Shown in pieces: positions 18,204 to 26,516 of a DNA stretch of 64,000 nt. Position 1 is the first letter of the stretch, and every line of letters begins with the position of its first letter. A model generated the notes under the pieces. The model was not told the DNA's origin. It worked only from the letters and a program-made list of their open reading frames with translations, and made no database searches. The translations under genes were made by a program, and so were the position numbers. Source of the DNA: an uncultured Selenomonadales bacterium (GTDB lineage Bacteria; Bacillota; Negativicutes; Selenomonadales; Selenomonadaceae); the NCBI GenBank assembly GCA_946183785.1, contig CAMHCS010000001.1, positions 1 through 64,000 on the forward strand, given 5' to 3'.

Positions 18204-19577
18204 ATGGGCTTCTGGGATTTGCTCAGTTTTTGGAAACGGGGCAGTAAGAAAAAACAACGCGCAGTGGAAGCAATCAACTCGGTTGAAATCCAAAATGAGG
18301 CAGTGGAACGTACTGGATTTGGTGTCAGGAAATATAAAGAAGGCGGAACCATCGACCAGCTCCCCAATGCTAAAGGAGAGTTTGGGAGGGCCTCATCCAA
18401 TCCCATTCCGGTCAATGCCAGTTATGGCGAAGTGACTTATCTTTCACGTTTACGCGTAAAGGATACTGGACAACCAATTGCTTTTCAACGGTTGGGTTCT
18501 TTTGGCTCAGACCATGTCTGTGAAAATCCTGTTGATGGCTTTGAGATTGTCTCATTGGACGGAAGTTTTAGGGATAAACTGTATTTCGATATGTACCATG
18601 ATGGTCAATCCTCAAAGGTCCCGGAGGGATATATCATGCTGGAAGAACTGGCTGGGTTGACGGGTGTGCCAGACAGGGTAAAGGATTTTCCAAACGGAAT
18701 ATATGAAGCGGTTGCACAATACTCAAAGCGGGTTTTCGGTTCCAATCTTGCACTTCCAGAGCTGAGGAATATCAGTGCAGGAAATAATCCGACATCAAAA
18801 GAGGGGAAGAAAGCAGGGAAATACCGCTATACCGTTGACCGACCAGAGGAAAGCAAGGAGTATTTACAGAGTTGGTCGCTCGCAGGAAAGTATCTGCAAG
18901 CGAAGTTCGACGAGTATAATCAATCACTTTCAGACCCGCATATGGGATTCTGTTGGCTGCGGACAGACATTATCAGTCCAACCTTCGATTCGATGAATTT
19001 CCGTTTCAAGAACAGAGTGTTTTCTGTTTTGCTGGAATTGGTTATTCCAGTTGCTGAAGATGCGATGATGACAAAAACAACGTGGAAAGCCAAGGAGCTT
19101 CAAGTTAAAATCTGCAAGGAAAACGATATGATTCCTTGTCTTTTCATTGTTGATGTGGAGAAAATGAAGCCGTTCAAAGGCGGTTGGAATCTTAGCAACA
19201 CCGACACAGGCGAGATCGTTATTCCGGAAGACATAGCAGATGATTCTCCGCGAAAGGTTTCCTCGTGGGAACTGATGAATTGGGGAATATCTATTGTCAT
19301 GGACGATTTACGAAAGGAAGGGAACAAAATTCTATCCTTTACCGACGCGCCGGGTATAATGCCGCAGATATGGTTTGAAGATAAGGATGGAGATAAGTGC
19401 TGGGTACAAGTCGTTGTAAACAAGCCGATGGAGGTAGCAGATTTATCGGGTACAGTTGCAGAGGATTATCAGGGTTATGTTGCAGGAGTTATGATACAAC
19501 CCGTCGAAGGCAATGTGTTGTATCGTTCGCGTCCCGCGACTATAAAATATAAGGGGATAGAAGCAATTAGTAATTAG
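18204..19577 (+). CDS. Hypothetical protein (457 aa)
   Basis: I do not recognise this protein. It starts with a short hydrophobic, basic stretch (MGFWDLLSFWKRGSKKKQR) that could associate with the membrane surface but is too short for a signal peptide. The remainder is soluble, with several Trp-containing blocks (WLRTDIISPTF, GGWNLSNTDTGEIVIP, SWELMNWGISIVMDDL). GAGGAGA precedes ATG 18204 closely. It lies in the middle of the co-directional cluster. Confidence 0.6.
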   Translation: MGFWDLLSFWKRGSKKKQRAVEAINSVEIQNEAVERTGFGVRKYKEGGTIDQLPNAKGEFGRASSNPIPVNASYGEVTYLSRLRVKDTGQPIAFQRLGSFGSDHVCENPVDGFEIVSLDGSFRDKLYFDMYHDGQSSKVPEGYIMLEELAGLTGVPDRVKDFPNGIYEAVAQYSKRVFGSNLALPELRNISAGNNPTSKEGKKAGKYRYTVDRPEESKEYLQSWSLAGKYLQAKFDEYNQSLSDPHMGFCWLRTDIISPTFDSMNFRFKNRVFSVLLELVIPVAEDAMMTKTTWKAKELQVKICKENDMIPCLFIVDVEKMKPFKGGWNLSNTDTGEIVIPEDIADDSPRKVSSWELMNWGISIVMDDLRKEGNKILSFTDAPGIMPQIWFEDKDGDKCWVQVVVNKPMEVADLSGTVAEDYQGYVAGVMIQPVEGNVLYRSRPATIKYKGIEAISN

Positions 19578-19641
19578 GGCAAGGATTTTGGCGCGTGAAG
19601 ATGTCTTCACCTACTTGTGTTTATTGTATTGGAGGTACATT

Positions 19642-20016
19642 ATGTCCGAATTGAATGTTGATAACTTGCGAAATGCCATTGACCTGTATAAGAGACAACA
19701 ATATGAAGAAGCATTACCTATTTTTTACCAATTCGCCCGAGAAGGGTATGTAGTTGCAGGTTTCTATATTGGGATGTGTACTATGCATGGGTGGGGGTGT
19801 CCTAAAGAAGTCGGCAGAGGCGCTGATATGATTATGAAAGTGGCTCAAGAGGGATATCCGCCAGCCCAAAGAGTTGTAGGAAGTCTTTTAGAGCGAGGAA
19901 TAAATGAATTGGGCGTTAAGGCAAATATGGACTTAGCTAAACAATGGTATAAAGCAGCGGCTGATCAAGGCGATGATGAAGCCAAGAAGCGGTTAAAAGA
20001 ACTCTCTTCAATATGA
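19642..20016 (+). CDS. Small Sel1-repeat protein
   Basis: This 124-residue protein has three Sel1-like repeats: YEEALPIFYQFAREGYVVAG with FYIGMCTMHGWG, then QEGYPPAQRVVGSLLERG, and LAKQWYKAAADQGDDEAKKR. ATG 19642 is chosen because GGAGG stands 6 bases upstream; the longer frame from 19588 reads through that site. It is the second stand-alone Sel1 protein of the operon and may pair with the PcfJ-Sel1 proteins. Confidence 0.85.
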   Translation: MSELNVDNLRNAIDLYKRQQYEEALPIFYQFAREGYVVAGFYIGMCTMHGWGCPKEVGRGADMIMKVAQEGYPPAQRVVGSLLERGINELGVKANMDLAKQWYKAAADQGDDEAKKRLKELSSI

Positions 20017-20031
20017 AATGGGGGCAATACG

Positions 20032-20688
20032 GTGAATACCGCAACAAACCGTCCTATGTCCTTATCGTTTTCAGCGAGAGGGGCTGGATGGGCTAAAGCA
20101 AGATTGCACATCGGGGATGACGATTTCGTTTTTTCAATATCTTATATTGGGGCTGGAATAAATGATTTAATTGAACGCGTGTATTATCTATCTCCTCAAT
20201 TGGGGCATGATGATTATGATTATAATGTTATGGAATATGAAGATGCTGAAATAACTTCTGTGGTAAATGGAGAAGAGGCAACTCGCCATTGGATAGATAT
20301 TCCGTGGAAAACGATGCCATTGGTGTGGGATGGTGAGCCTGATACTGTTTGTTGGATACTTGAACGTCCGGTAAATCTTGATTCAGACTTTGATGTTTCA
20401 ATCACCCTTGATGTTCATCAAGACGTAGATGGCGAATTCAACTATACAGTGAGATATCGGGATTTATGCTATGCGGTAGCAAAGGCTATTACGGATTTAA
20501 TCGCCGAATATGGACTTATTGGTGTTTACGAATCTACATGGATGACCGATATAAACTTACGACACTTCCTGAAAATCAAGGAAATAGCTTTGGATCTGCA
20601 AATAAAGAAAGCCCATGATAGTGAAGACACTGATGTAGTCCATACTTCCCTGGAAGAGGAATTAAAGCTCTTGTTGAAGCCGATGTGA
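20032..20688 (+). CDS. Hypothetical protein (218 aa)
   Basis: I do not recognise this protein. It probably starts at GTG 20032 behind a GGGGG ribosome site. The protein is acidic and beta-rich (RLHIGDDDFVFSISYIGAG), with a DYDYNVMEYEDAEI segment and a helical C-terminus. No membrane segment or known catalytic motif is seen. It is 15 bases downstream of the small Sel1 gene and probably co-translated with it. Confidence 0.55.
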   Translation: MNTATNRPMSLSFSARGAGWAKARLHIGDDDFVFSISYIGAGINDLIERVYYLSPQLGHDDYDYNVMEYEDAEITSVVNGEEATRHWIDIPWKTMPLVWDGEPDTVCWILERPVNLDSDFDVSITLDVHQDVDGEFNYTVRYRDLCYAVAKAITDLIAEYGLIGVYESTWMTDINLRHFLKIKEIALDLQIKKAHDSEDTDVVHTSLEEELKLLLKPM

Positions 20689-20747
20689 TCTCAGAGTCTA
20701 TTGCGTTTATGGGGCCATAACGCAATCTATAGAAAGGCGGTTTTATC

Positions 20748-21614
20748 ATGCATTCGTTGATTGACCTTCACATGCACAGTACGGCGTCAGACGGCAAAGA
20801 TACGCCTGCAGTGTTGCTGGAAAAGATAAAACAGCTAGGTATTCGTTGTTTTGCTCTTTCGGATCACGACACAGTTGACGGCGTTCGTGAAATGGAAGGA
20901 TTATTAAAATCGGAGACAGGCATCATTTTTATTCGAGGTATCGAGTTTTCCTGCATCTCCCGAGCGGGTAAGTGTCATATTCTCGGCTATGGTTACGACT
21001 GGGATAATCCTGCCTTTCGCGATGTATTGCAAAAAGGAGCGGATTTACGCCGTCGTAAGCTGGAACAACGGCTTGATTTTCTGCGGGACGAGTATCAAAT
21101 CGAGTTTGAAGCTGAAGATGTTGAAACCATGCGCCGAATGGGCAGTGTGGGAAAACCTCACCTTGCCGAGCTTATGGTGAAGATGGGCGTTGTCGAGTCC
21201 GCAGCCGATGCCATCAATCGTTATATTAATCACTGCCCGACGTTGGACAGCCGACTTCCGGCAGAAGCAGCTATTCCTGCAATTCGTGCCGCCGGAGGCG
21301 TTTCCGTCTGGGCTCATCCGTATGGCGGTGTAGGGGAGAAGGCATTGTCTGATTACGAGTTTCAGGCGCAGTTTAAGAGTTTACGCGACATAGGTATCCA
21401 AGGGCTTGAATGTTGTTATTCGCAGTATTCAATGGAAAAAGTCAATGCCTTGGAAGCTTATGCCAAGGATGCAGGGCTATGCGTGTCTGGAGGAAGCGAT
21501 TATCATGGACGCAAGAAATTTCCTGACTTGGGGACGCTGAACGCGGACGGAGTCTCAATCGAAAGCAGGCGGCTGTCTGTGCTTCAACAGCTCGGCATCG
21601 CTTTTGATAGATGA
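20748..21614 (+). CDS. PHP-domain phosphoesterase (YciV/RNase AM-like)
   Basis: This 288-residue protein has the PHP signatures LIDLHMHSTASDGKDTP (residues 4-20), ALSDHDTVDG (about 38-47), RGIEFSC, WAHPYGG and GGSDYHG near the C-terminus, giving the full set of His/Asp metal ligands. The family includes 5'-nucleotidases and the E. coli YciV (RNase AM) 5'-to-3' exoribonuclease, which acts on RNA ends. Placement after rtcB and before a nucleotidyltransferase fits a role in RNA-end processing, though a chromosomal housekeeping origin is also possible. The ATGA at its end overlaps a possible start of the next gene. Confidence 0.88.
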   Translation: MHSLIDLHMHSTASDGKDTPAVLLEKIKQLGIRCFALSDHDTVDGVREMEGLLKSETGIIFIRGIEFSCISRAGKCHILGYGYDWDNPAFRDVLQKGADLRRRKLEQRLDFLRDEYQIEFEAEDVETMRRMGSVGKPHLAELMVKMGVVESAADAINRYINHCPTLDSRLPAEAAIPAIRAAGGVSVWAHPYGGVGEKALSDYEFQAQFKSLRDIGIQGLECCYSQYSMEKVNALEAYAKDAGLCVSGGSDYHGRKKFPDLGTLNADGVSIESRRLSVLQQLGIAFDR

Positions 21615-21634
21615 ATGGATTTAAGGAGGCTCCC

Positions 21635-22615
21635 ATGAATTTCAAAGAAGCAATCCAGCAACCGGAATACTGCTTTTTACACGATTCGGCCATAATCCAA
21701 GGAAATCTCTGCTATTTAACTGTGTACGGTTCCTATGCTCATGGCACAAGTAATGAAAACTCTGACCTTGATCTTCGTGGTGTCGCGATAGAGTTCCAGG
21801 ATGCGCTTTTGCTTGGCAGGGGACTGAAACAATATGAGGACAAGGAAACGGATACAGTTATTTATGGCTTGCAGAAGTTTGTTTCCATTTGTCGTGGCTG
21901 TAATCCGAACGCATTAGAACTACTGGGTACACGGCCCGAGCATGTCCTTTTCATGGACTCTGCCGGAAAGCTCTTGAGGGACAATATTGATCTCTTTCTT
22001 AGCAAGAGGGCGTACCAGACCTTCGCAGGATACGCGACAAGCCAGCTTCGGCGAATCCAGAACGCGATGGCGCACGATTCCTATCCGGAGGTGGAAAAGG
22101 AACGTCATATCAAGAAGTCCATCGACAATATGATGTTTTTTGTAAAAGATGAATATGAGATAAACGAGGGAACCTTTGACTTCTCCATTGCGGATGAGGA
22201 AACTGATCCTCATTTATCGGTCTCTGTTCATGTAGATGATATGCCGTTACGAAAATTCATCGACGTAAACTCGCATATCTATACGCTGCTGCGGAATTAC
22301 GACAAGTTAAATCATCGGAACCGCAAAAAAGACGAGGCACATCTGCGCAAGCACGCGATGCATCTCGTCCGGCTCTATCTGACGGGTATCGATATTTTAC
22401 GGGGGAACGGCGTCCATACATATCGGGAAAAGGATTTGGCACTTCTACGGGAGATCCGTGCAGGAAAGATTTCGATGGAAGAGGTTTTCAAGCTGGCCGA
22501 GGATTTCGAGGTGGAGATTAAGGACGCCTATATCCATTCCAAGCTACCTGCAACGCCTGACCAGAGGGCAATCGATAATCTTCTGTTGCAGATTTACCGG
22601 GAACAGTCTTGGTAA
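21635..22615 (+). CDS. Nucleotidyltransferase of the COG3541 type
   Basis: This 326-residue protein has a polymerase-beta-type nucleotidyltransferase core: VYGSYAHGTSNENSDLDLRG (G-S then D-x-D) near residue 35, followed by a helical domain with NPNALELLGTRPEH. AAGGAGG lies 5 bases before ATG 21635; an in-frame ATG at 21611 overlaps the previous stop and is an alternative. Members of this group are found near RtcB and other RNA-repair genes in bacteria, and a role in modifying RNA or nucleotide ends is plausible. It is the last gene of the plus-strand cluster. Confidence 0.85.
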   Translation: MNFKEAIQQPEYCFLHDSAIIQGNLCYLTVYGSYAHGTSNENSDLDLRGVAIEFQDALLLGRGLKQYEDKETDTVIYGLQKFVSICRGCNPNALELLGTRPEHVLFMDSAGKLLRDNIDLFLSKRAYQTFAGYATSQLRRIQNAMAHDSYPEVEKERHIKKSIDNMMFFVKDEYEINEGTFDFSIADEETDPHLSVSVHVDDMPLRKFIDVNSHIYTLLRNYDKLNHRNRKKDEAHLRKHAMHLVRLYLTGIDILRGNGVHTYREKDLALLREIRAGKISMEEVFKLAEDFEVEIKDAYIHSKLPATPDQRAIDNLLLQIYREQSW

Positions 22616-22703
22616 TAACAGCTTAGAGTCCAGCCTTTTTGCACAGGAAGGATGCGTATGTAATGGAAATGGCTATAATTATGAGGCAAAGGTTCGGATA
22701 ATG

Positions 22704-22712
22704 TGCTATAAT
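22704..22712 (+). promoter_or_regulatory. Extended -10 promoter
   Basis: TGC-TATAAT at 22704-22712 is an extended -10 element. No good -35 is visible, as expected for this class. Transcription would start near 22719 and cover the mini-ORF and the cassette. Confidence 0.5.
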
Positions 22713-22735
22713 ATATCGATACGTTGTATTGTAAT

Positions 22736-22795
22736 TGGCGCAAAGGAGGCCGACGATGAACAAGGTGTTGTTCTTTTGGCTGTTACTTTGCGCCA
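22736..22795 (+). promoter_or_regulatory. Inverted repeat around a Shine-Dalgarno site
   Basis: TGGCGCAAAG (22736-22745) and CTTTGCGCCA (22786-22795) form a perfect 10-base-pair stem. The left arm includes the first half of AAAGGAGG, and the loop holds the mini-ORF start codon. Folding would hinder translation of the mini-ORF; translation would open the stem. This could serve as a leader switch or as control of a toxic peptide. Confidence 0.55.
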
Positions 22796-22806
22796 CTATT
22801 GCTTGA
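22756..22806 (+). CDS. 16-codon hydrophobic mini-ORF
   Basis: ATG 22756 to TGA 22804-22806 encodes MNKVLFFWLLLCATIA. It has an ideal ribosome site (AAAGGAGG, 22742-22749) 6 bases upstream and sits inside a perfect inverted repeat downstream of an extended -10 promoter. The peptide is basic at residue 3 and hydrophobic thereafter, like the 18-19-residue Ibs toxins of type I toxin-antitoxin systems, or like a leader peptide. No antisense RNA promoter was identified with confidence. It may also be chance, given its length; the strong ribosome site argues against that. Confidence 0.45.
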   Translation: MNKVLFFWLLLCATIA

Positions 22807-22925
22807 TTAGTAGACAGAAAATGGCGGAATATGTGTACTTGGAGTCCAACCATAGAGTTCCAATCCTGTTAATAGTACAAATGGTCTACAAAACACCATA
22901 ATTATAGAGAGGAAGAATATTCATT

Positions 22926-25900
22926 ATGCTAAACAGAGAGATCCCTTTCAGGCCCAAACTGGAAGGGGATTTTAGAATAAGATTTTACAATGCTGTTTCA
23001 TGCATTAACGAAGAGACCTCTCCGTTAGAGATTGAAAGTATTTCTAATAATGAGATTGCTTGGGTGGAAGAAGAATGTACTTATAACCTAGAACAAAGAA
23101 AAAAATATAGGGCAATCTGGATGCTGTTTCGCGATCTTACGCGTGCCTCATGGAAGGCTTGTTATCGCGACAGTATTTTATATATGAGTTTACCTAGTTT
23201 AAGTAATACAGGCATACATCACCCATCCTCGCCGGAAGTTAAAAAACTCCTGAGAAGTTGGATGAGCGACAGTAGACATGAACGGCTTGTATCTTATACT
23301 GATTTTATCCAACGGATGGAACGCAAGAATTCTAATAAACATGATATAAGTGAATTGATTGCTGATGGAGCAGAGTTGGCTTCTCGTTTGGAGCGAGCAC
23401 ATAAAGGAGAAATTGAGTTAGCCGAAGCTGTCAGACCTTATCTACAACTCGTTACAGAGAACGAAAGAGATGAGTTCACTGGTATAAGAACTTCTGATAT
23501 ATGGCGATATTTTCGGCTGACATGGTCTACCCCTGCGGAGACCACGCCGGGAAGAACAATGCAGTATTTAATTCGGGATGCAGCACATCCAATGCATGCT
23601 ATTATGGGGATTGCGTCTCTTGAGAACTGCGCAGTGCAGATTACATGTAGAGATGACCATATTGGATGGAATCAAAAGGCCTTTATTGATAGGATAACCA
23701 TGCTCGGAGCAACTGAAGCCAGGAAGGAATTCAAAAAGCTTCTTCAGTATATTGAACTTGGTATATCTGGAATAGACTATTCTGCGTTATGCACAAAGGC
23801 GACAGCTAATAATCCGACCGATGAGGATATTCAGAAACTGTTCGGTTTTGCGAATAGCGCAGAGCAAAGACGTCAAGAACTCCTAAAAGCATCACAAGAA
23901 GACGGCATTAAAGACGATGAGAAAAGCGAGCTTGGAAGTATATCCAAAGAGACAGAGGATGCTCTATACAGAAGGAAAAGGGCTGACCAGCTTGCTCGTC
24001 TTCTTATGGCCAAAAAGGCACTTTTAGAGGTCTATCAGTCCAAGTCTTTTAATGAAATATGGGGTGATTTTTGTAGAAGTGAAAATGGTACTTCGGCGAT
24101 TAGAAGTGCCCTTATTGCACAGAAAACTCAGCATATCGGTTCAAGCATGATGGAATTGAATGTTTGCGGTGCAATCCCACCTTACAATGAAATACTTGGA
24201 GGAAAACTGGTAGCCTTATTAGCGACATCCCCTCAGGTCATTCACGATTATAAAGAAAGATACTCTAATAGAGCCAGCATGATTGCCAGTCGACTGAAAG
24301 GGGAGGATGTATTTAGGCCAGCGGATTTGGTCTATATTGGAACAACCTCTTTGTATTATGTCGGCTCAAGTCAATACAATAGGCTTAAGATTCCTGGCAA
24401 GATTTTTAAGTCAGATTTTGATATTGTATGGAAAAAACTGGGCACGACCTATGGCTTCGGTACCATGCATATTAGTAAGGCTACTACACTTAGCTTGACT
24501 GAGGCAACAAGCGACGGGTTTAACCGTATTAATCATGTGTTTGGAGAAGGCGCAAGTCCTAAAATGCGGTTGCTTACAATGTCGATCAGAGAACTTTTGG
24601 AAACGACAAACGAAGATTCACAGGATTTCTCTAAGCATGCTATGTCTCGCATTGTTTACGGAGCTTGCCTTGCCACTAATACATTAGATTATTTAATGGG
24701 AAAAGATACCGTGCCTAAATACTATACCAATGTCAAACATTATCAGGATGGCACAAAGAAAATCATAGATTATTGGACAACCAGGTGGCTTTCTAGTAGG
24801 TTGAATTATGCGCCAATATATGAACGAATACGTGGCTTTGATAAGAAAAGTCTCTTAGTAGGAAGTCAAATTAATGATGGTGAGGAGTGGACATTTAAAA
24901 AGTTAAAGGAGGTATTGCATATGCCTGTAAACGATAAGAAAAAAGTAGGGTTGCAATTCATACGTGATTTCTATCGAGGTAGCAGTGCATATGCTGACCA
25001 CATAGATGAAGAACTTTTGACTCATATTCACTTGTCAACAAGGCTTGACGAGACAATAATTAAAGCTGCGAGAGATGGTAAAGATGTAGTGTTAACAGGA
25101 AATCCTGGTGACGGGAAAACACACATTATTAGAATGCTTAAAACAAAACTTGAGCAACTCCCAACACCAGCAATTATAGAATTAGATGCGAGCACATTAT
25201 CAGATGAGCATATTCATCAAGCATGGAACCAAGCTAGGAAAAAACATGCACCATTTGTTATTGCCATTAATGCAGCGGTTCTTCATTCAGTGTATATCGC
25301 GTTCCCGAAGTTTGAACCTGTTAAAGAAGCATATAACCAGATGATTAACTCAGTAGTATTTCATGAAGAGGAAGGCGAGTCAAGTAATATAGTTGTGTTT
25401 GACTTAAGTAAACGAGAGGTGCTCACAGAAGAAATACTTAGACAGGCTATTTCAAAGATGACGGCAGAGGATCATTACAAGGAATGTAAGAAATGTCCGT
25501 TATTTGATTCTTGCGTTGTAAACAATAATCGCAAATTATTAAATAATCCTCTTTTTCAAAAGCGAGTATGCATTATTTTGCAGCGAGTTTCACTACAAGG
25601 TCATCATGCAACCCTTCGTGAACTCCAGAGTTTTATCGCATATCTCATATTTGGTAATAGGAATTGTAAACAACTTAACCAAACTGCAGGGAACAGCCAA
25701 TTTGATTTAGCAAATCTTATCTATTCAGGTAAGGGAAGGATGTTTAATGCAATCAAATACGCCTTTGACCCGATTAATGTTTCACATCCTCTCTGGGATG
25801 AGCGGATTCTTCTCAACGCTATAACTCCGGAATCATGGATTGAAGGTTATAAAGTCCCTGCTGAGGCGATTGCTTATGATAATGAAGCATTATTCAACCT

Positions 25901-26516
25901 TCGGAAACGTCAGTTCTTTTTCTTTAATCAGGATGGGGATAAACTACTATCGATTTTAGACGATGATGCAACACGTTATCAGAATTTTTTGAATCAGGAC
26001 AATAGCAAAATCGTTAAGGAACTTATCTCTAAGCTGAATTATTTCTTCGGAAATACTAATGGATCGAACTCCAAACTTCAGATATGGTCTGGGCATCGAT
26101 ATAATAACGAGCCGAGAAAGGTGCTTATTTCTGTTGGAACCTTAAAGAAAAGTGAATTCAGCATTGGTAGACCATCTCTGCTTAAGAGTATGCAGGTCGG
26201 CATCGATATGACTTCTAACTATATTAGGTTAGAGAAAAAGGATTCACCTGAAATATTCCTTAAGGTTGATTATGAAATGTTCCTTTTGCTAAATGAAGCT
26301 GAGCGAGGTGTTCCTGTCCTTTTCATGGAATCGGATTTAGTGAAAAAGGTATGGCGTTTTATTGAGCAACTTCAATCATTTAGGGAAATTGGGGATGAGG
26401 AAACCATTGAAGTCAGGTTACTGGATGTTCAGAATAAAAGGACTGTTATTATTTCTGTAGATAGAGAGGACAAAAAGTATTCGGATATTGATAGTGAACG
26501 TGGTCAGGGGGCTTGA
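22926..26516 (+). CDS. DUF4338 (DruA-like) domain fused to P-loop ATPase
   Basis: This 1196-residue protein has two parts. Residues about 190-560 look like DUF4338, the domain of the Druantia protein DruA: WRYFRLTWSTPAETTPGR, RDDHIGW, MELNVCGAIPPYNEILGGKL and TTSLYYVGSSQYNRL. Residues about 680-1190 form an ATPase with Walker A GNPGDGKT (725-732), a hydrophobic strand FVIAINAAVL as possible sensor, and a cysteine cluster C854-x2-C857-x5-C863. The latter part resembles the DptF ATPase of phosphorothioate-linked restriction in layout only. Genes 2-4 of the cassette follow with 1-4-base overlaps or a 28-base gap. The fusion suggests target recognition coupled to ATP hydrolysis. Base composition is AT-richer than that of the RtcB operon. 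Confidence 0.75.
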   Translation: MLNREIPFRPKLEGDFRIRFYNAVSCINEETSPLEIESISNNEIAWVEEECTYNLEQRKKYRAIWMLFRDLTRASWKACYRDSILYMSLPSLSNTGIHHPSSPEVKKLLRSWMSDSRHERLVSYTDFIQRMERKNSNKHDISELIADGAELASRLERAHKGEIELAEAVRPYLQLVTENERDEFTGIRTSDIWRYFRLTWSTPAETTPGRTMQYLIRDAAHPMHAIMGIASLENCAVQITCRDDHIGWNQKAFIDRITMLGATEARKEFKKLLQYIELGISGIDYSALCTKATANNPTDEDIQKLFGFANSAEQRRQELLKASQEDGIKDDEKSELGSISKETEDALYRRKRADQLARLLMAKKALLEVYQSKSFNEIWGDFCRSENGTSAIRSALIAQKTQHIGSSMMELNVCGAIPPYNEILGGKLVALLATSPQVIHDYKERYSNRASMIASRLKGEDVFRPADLVYIGTTSLYYVGSSQYNRLKIPGKIFKSDFDIVWKKLGTTYGFGTMHISKATTLSLTEATSDGFNRINHVFGEGASPKMRLLTMSIRELLETTNEDSQDFSKHAMSRIVYGACLATNTLDYLMGKDTVPKYYTNVKHYQDGTKKIIDYWTTRWLSSRLNYAPIYERIRGFDKKSLLVGSQINDGEEWTFKKLKEVLHMPVNDKKKVGLQFIRDFYRGSSAYADHIDEELLTHIHLSTRLDETIIKAARDGKDVVLTGNPGDGKTHIIRMLKTKLEQLPTPAIIELDASTLSDEHIHQAWNQARKKHAPFVIAINAAVLHSVYIAFPKFEPVKEAYNQMINSVVFHEEEGESSNIVVFDLSKREVLTEEILRQAISKMTAEDHYKECKKCPLFDSCVVNNNRKLLNNPLFQKRVCIILQRVSLQGHHATLRELQSFIAYLIFGNRNCKQLNQTAGNSQFDLANLIYSGKGRMFNAIKYAFDPINVSHPLWDERILLNAITPESWIEGYKVPAEAIAYDNEALFNLRKRQFFFFNQDGDKLLSILDDDATRYQNFLNQDNSKIVKELISKLNYFFGNTNGSNSKLQIWSGHRYNNEPRKVLISVGTLKKSEFSIGRPSLLKSMQVGIDMTSNYIRLEKKDSPEIFLKVDYEMFLLLNEAERGVPVLFMESDLVKKVWRFIEQLQSFREIGDEETIEVRLLDVQNKRTVIISVDREDKKYSDIDSERGQGA

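Larger units (their letters stand above)
22616..22925. other. Intergenic control region before the DUF4338/FtsK cassette
   Basis: These 310 bases separate the RtcB operon from the cassette. They hold an extended -10 promoter, a 10-base-pair hairpin and a 16-codon hydrophobic mini-ORF, listed separately. Longer frames here are short of support. Confidence 0.6.
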
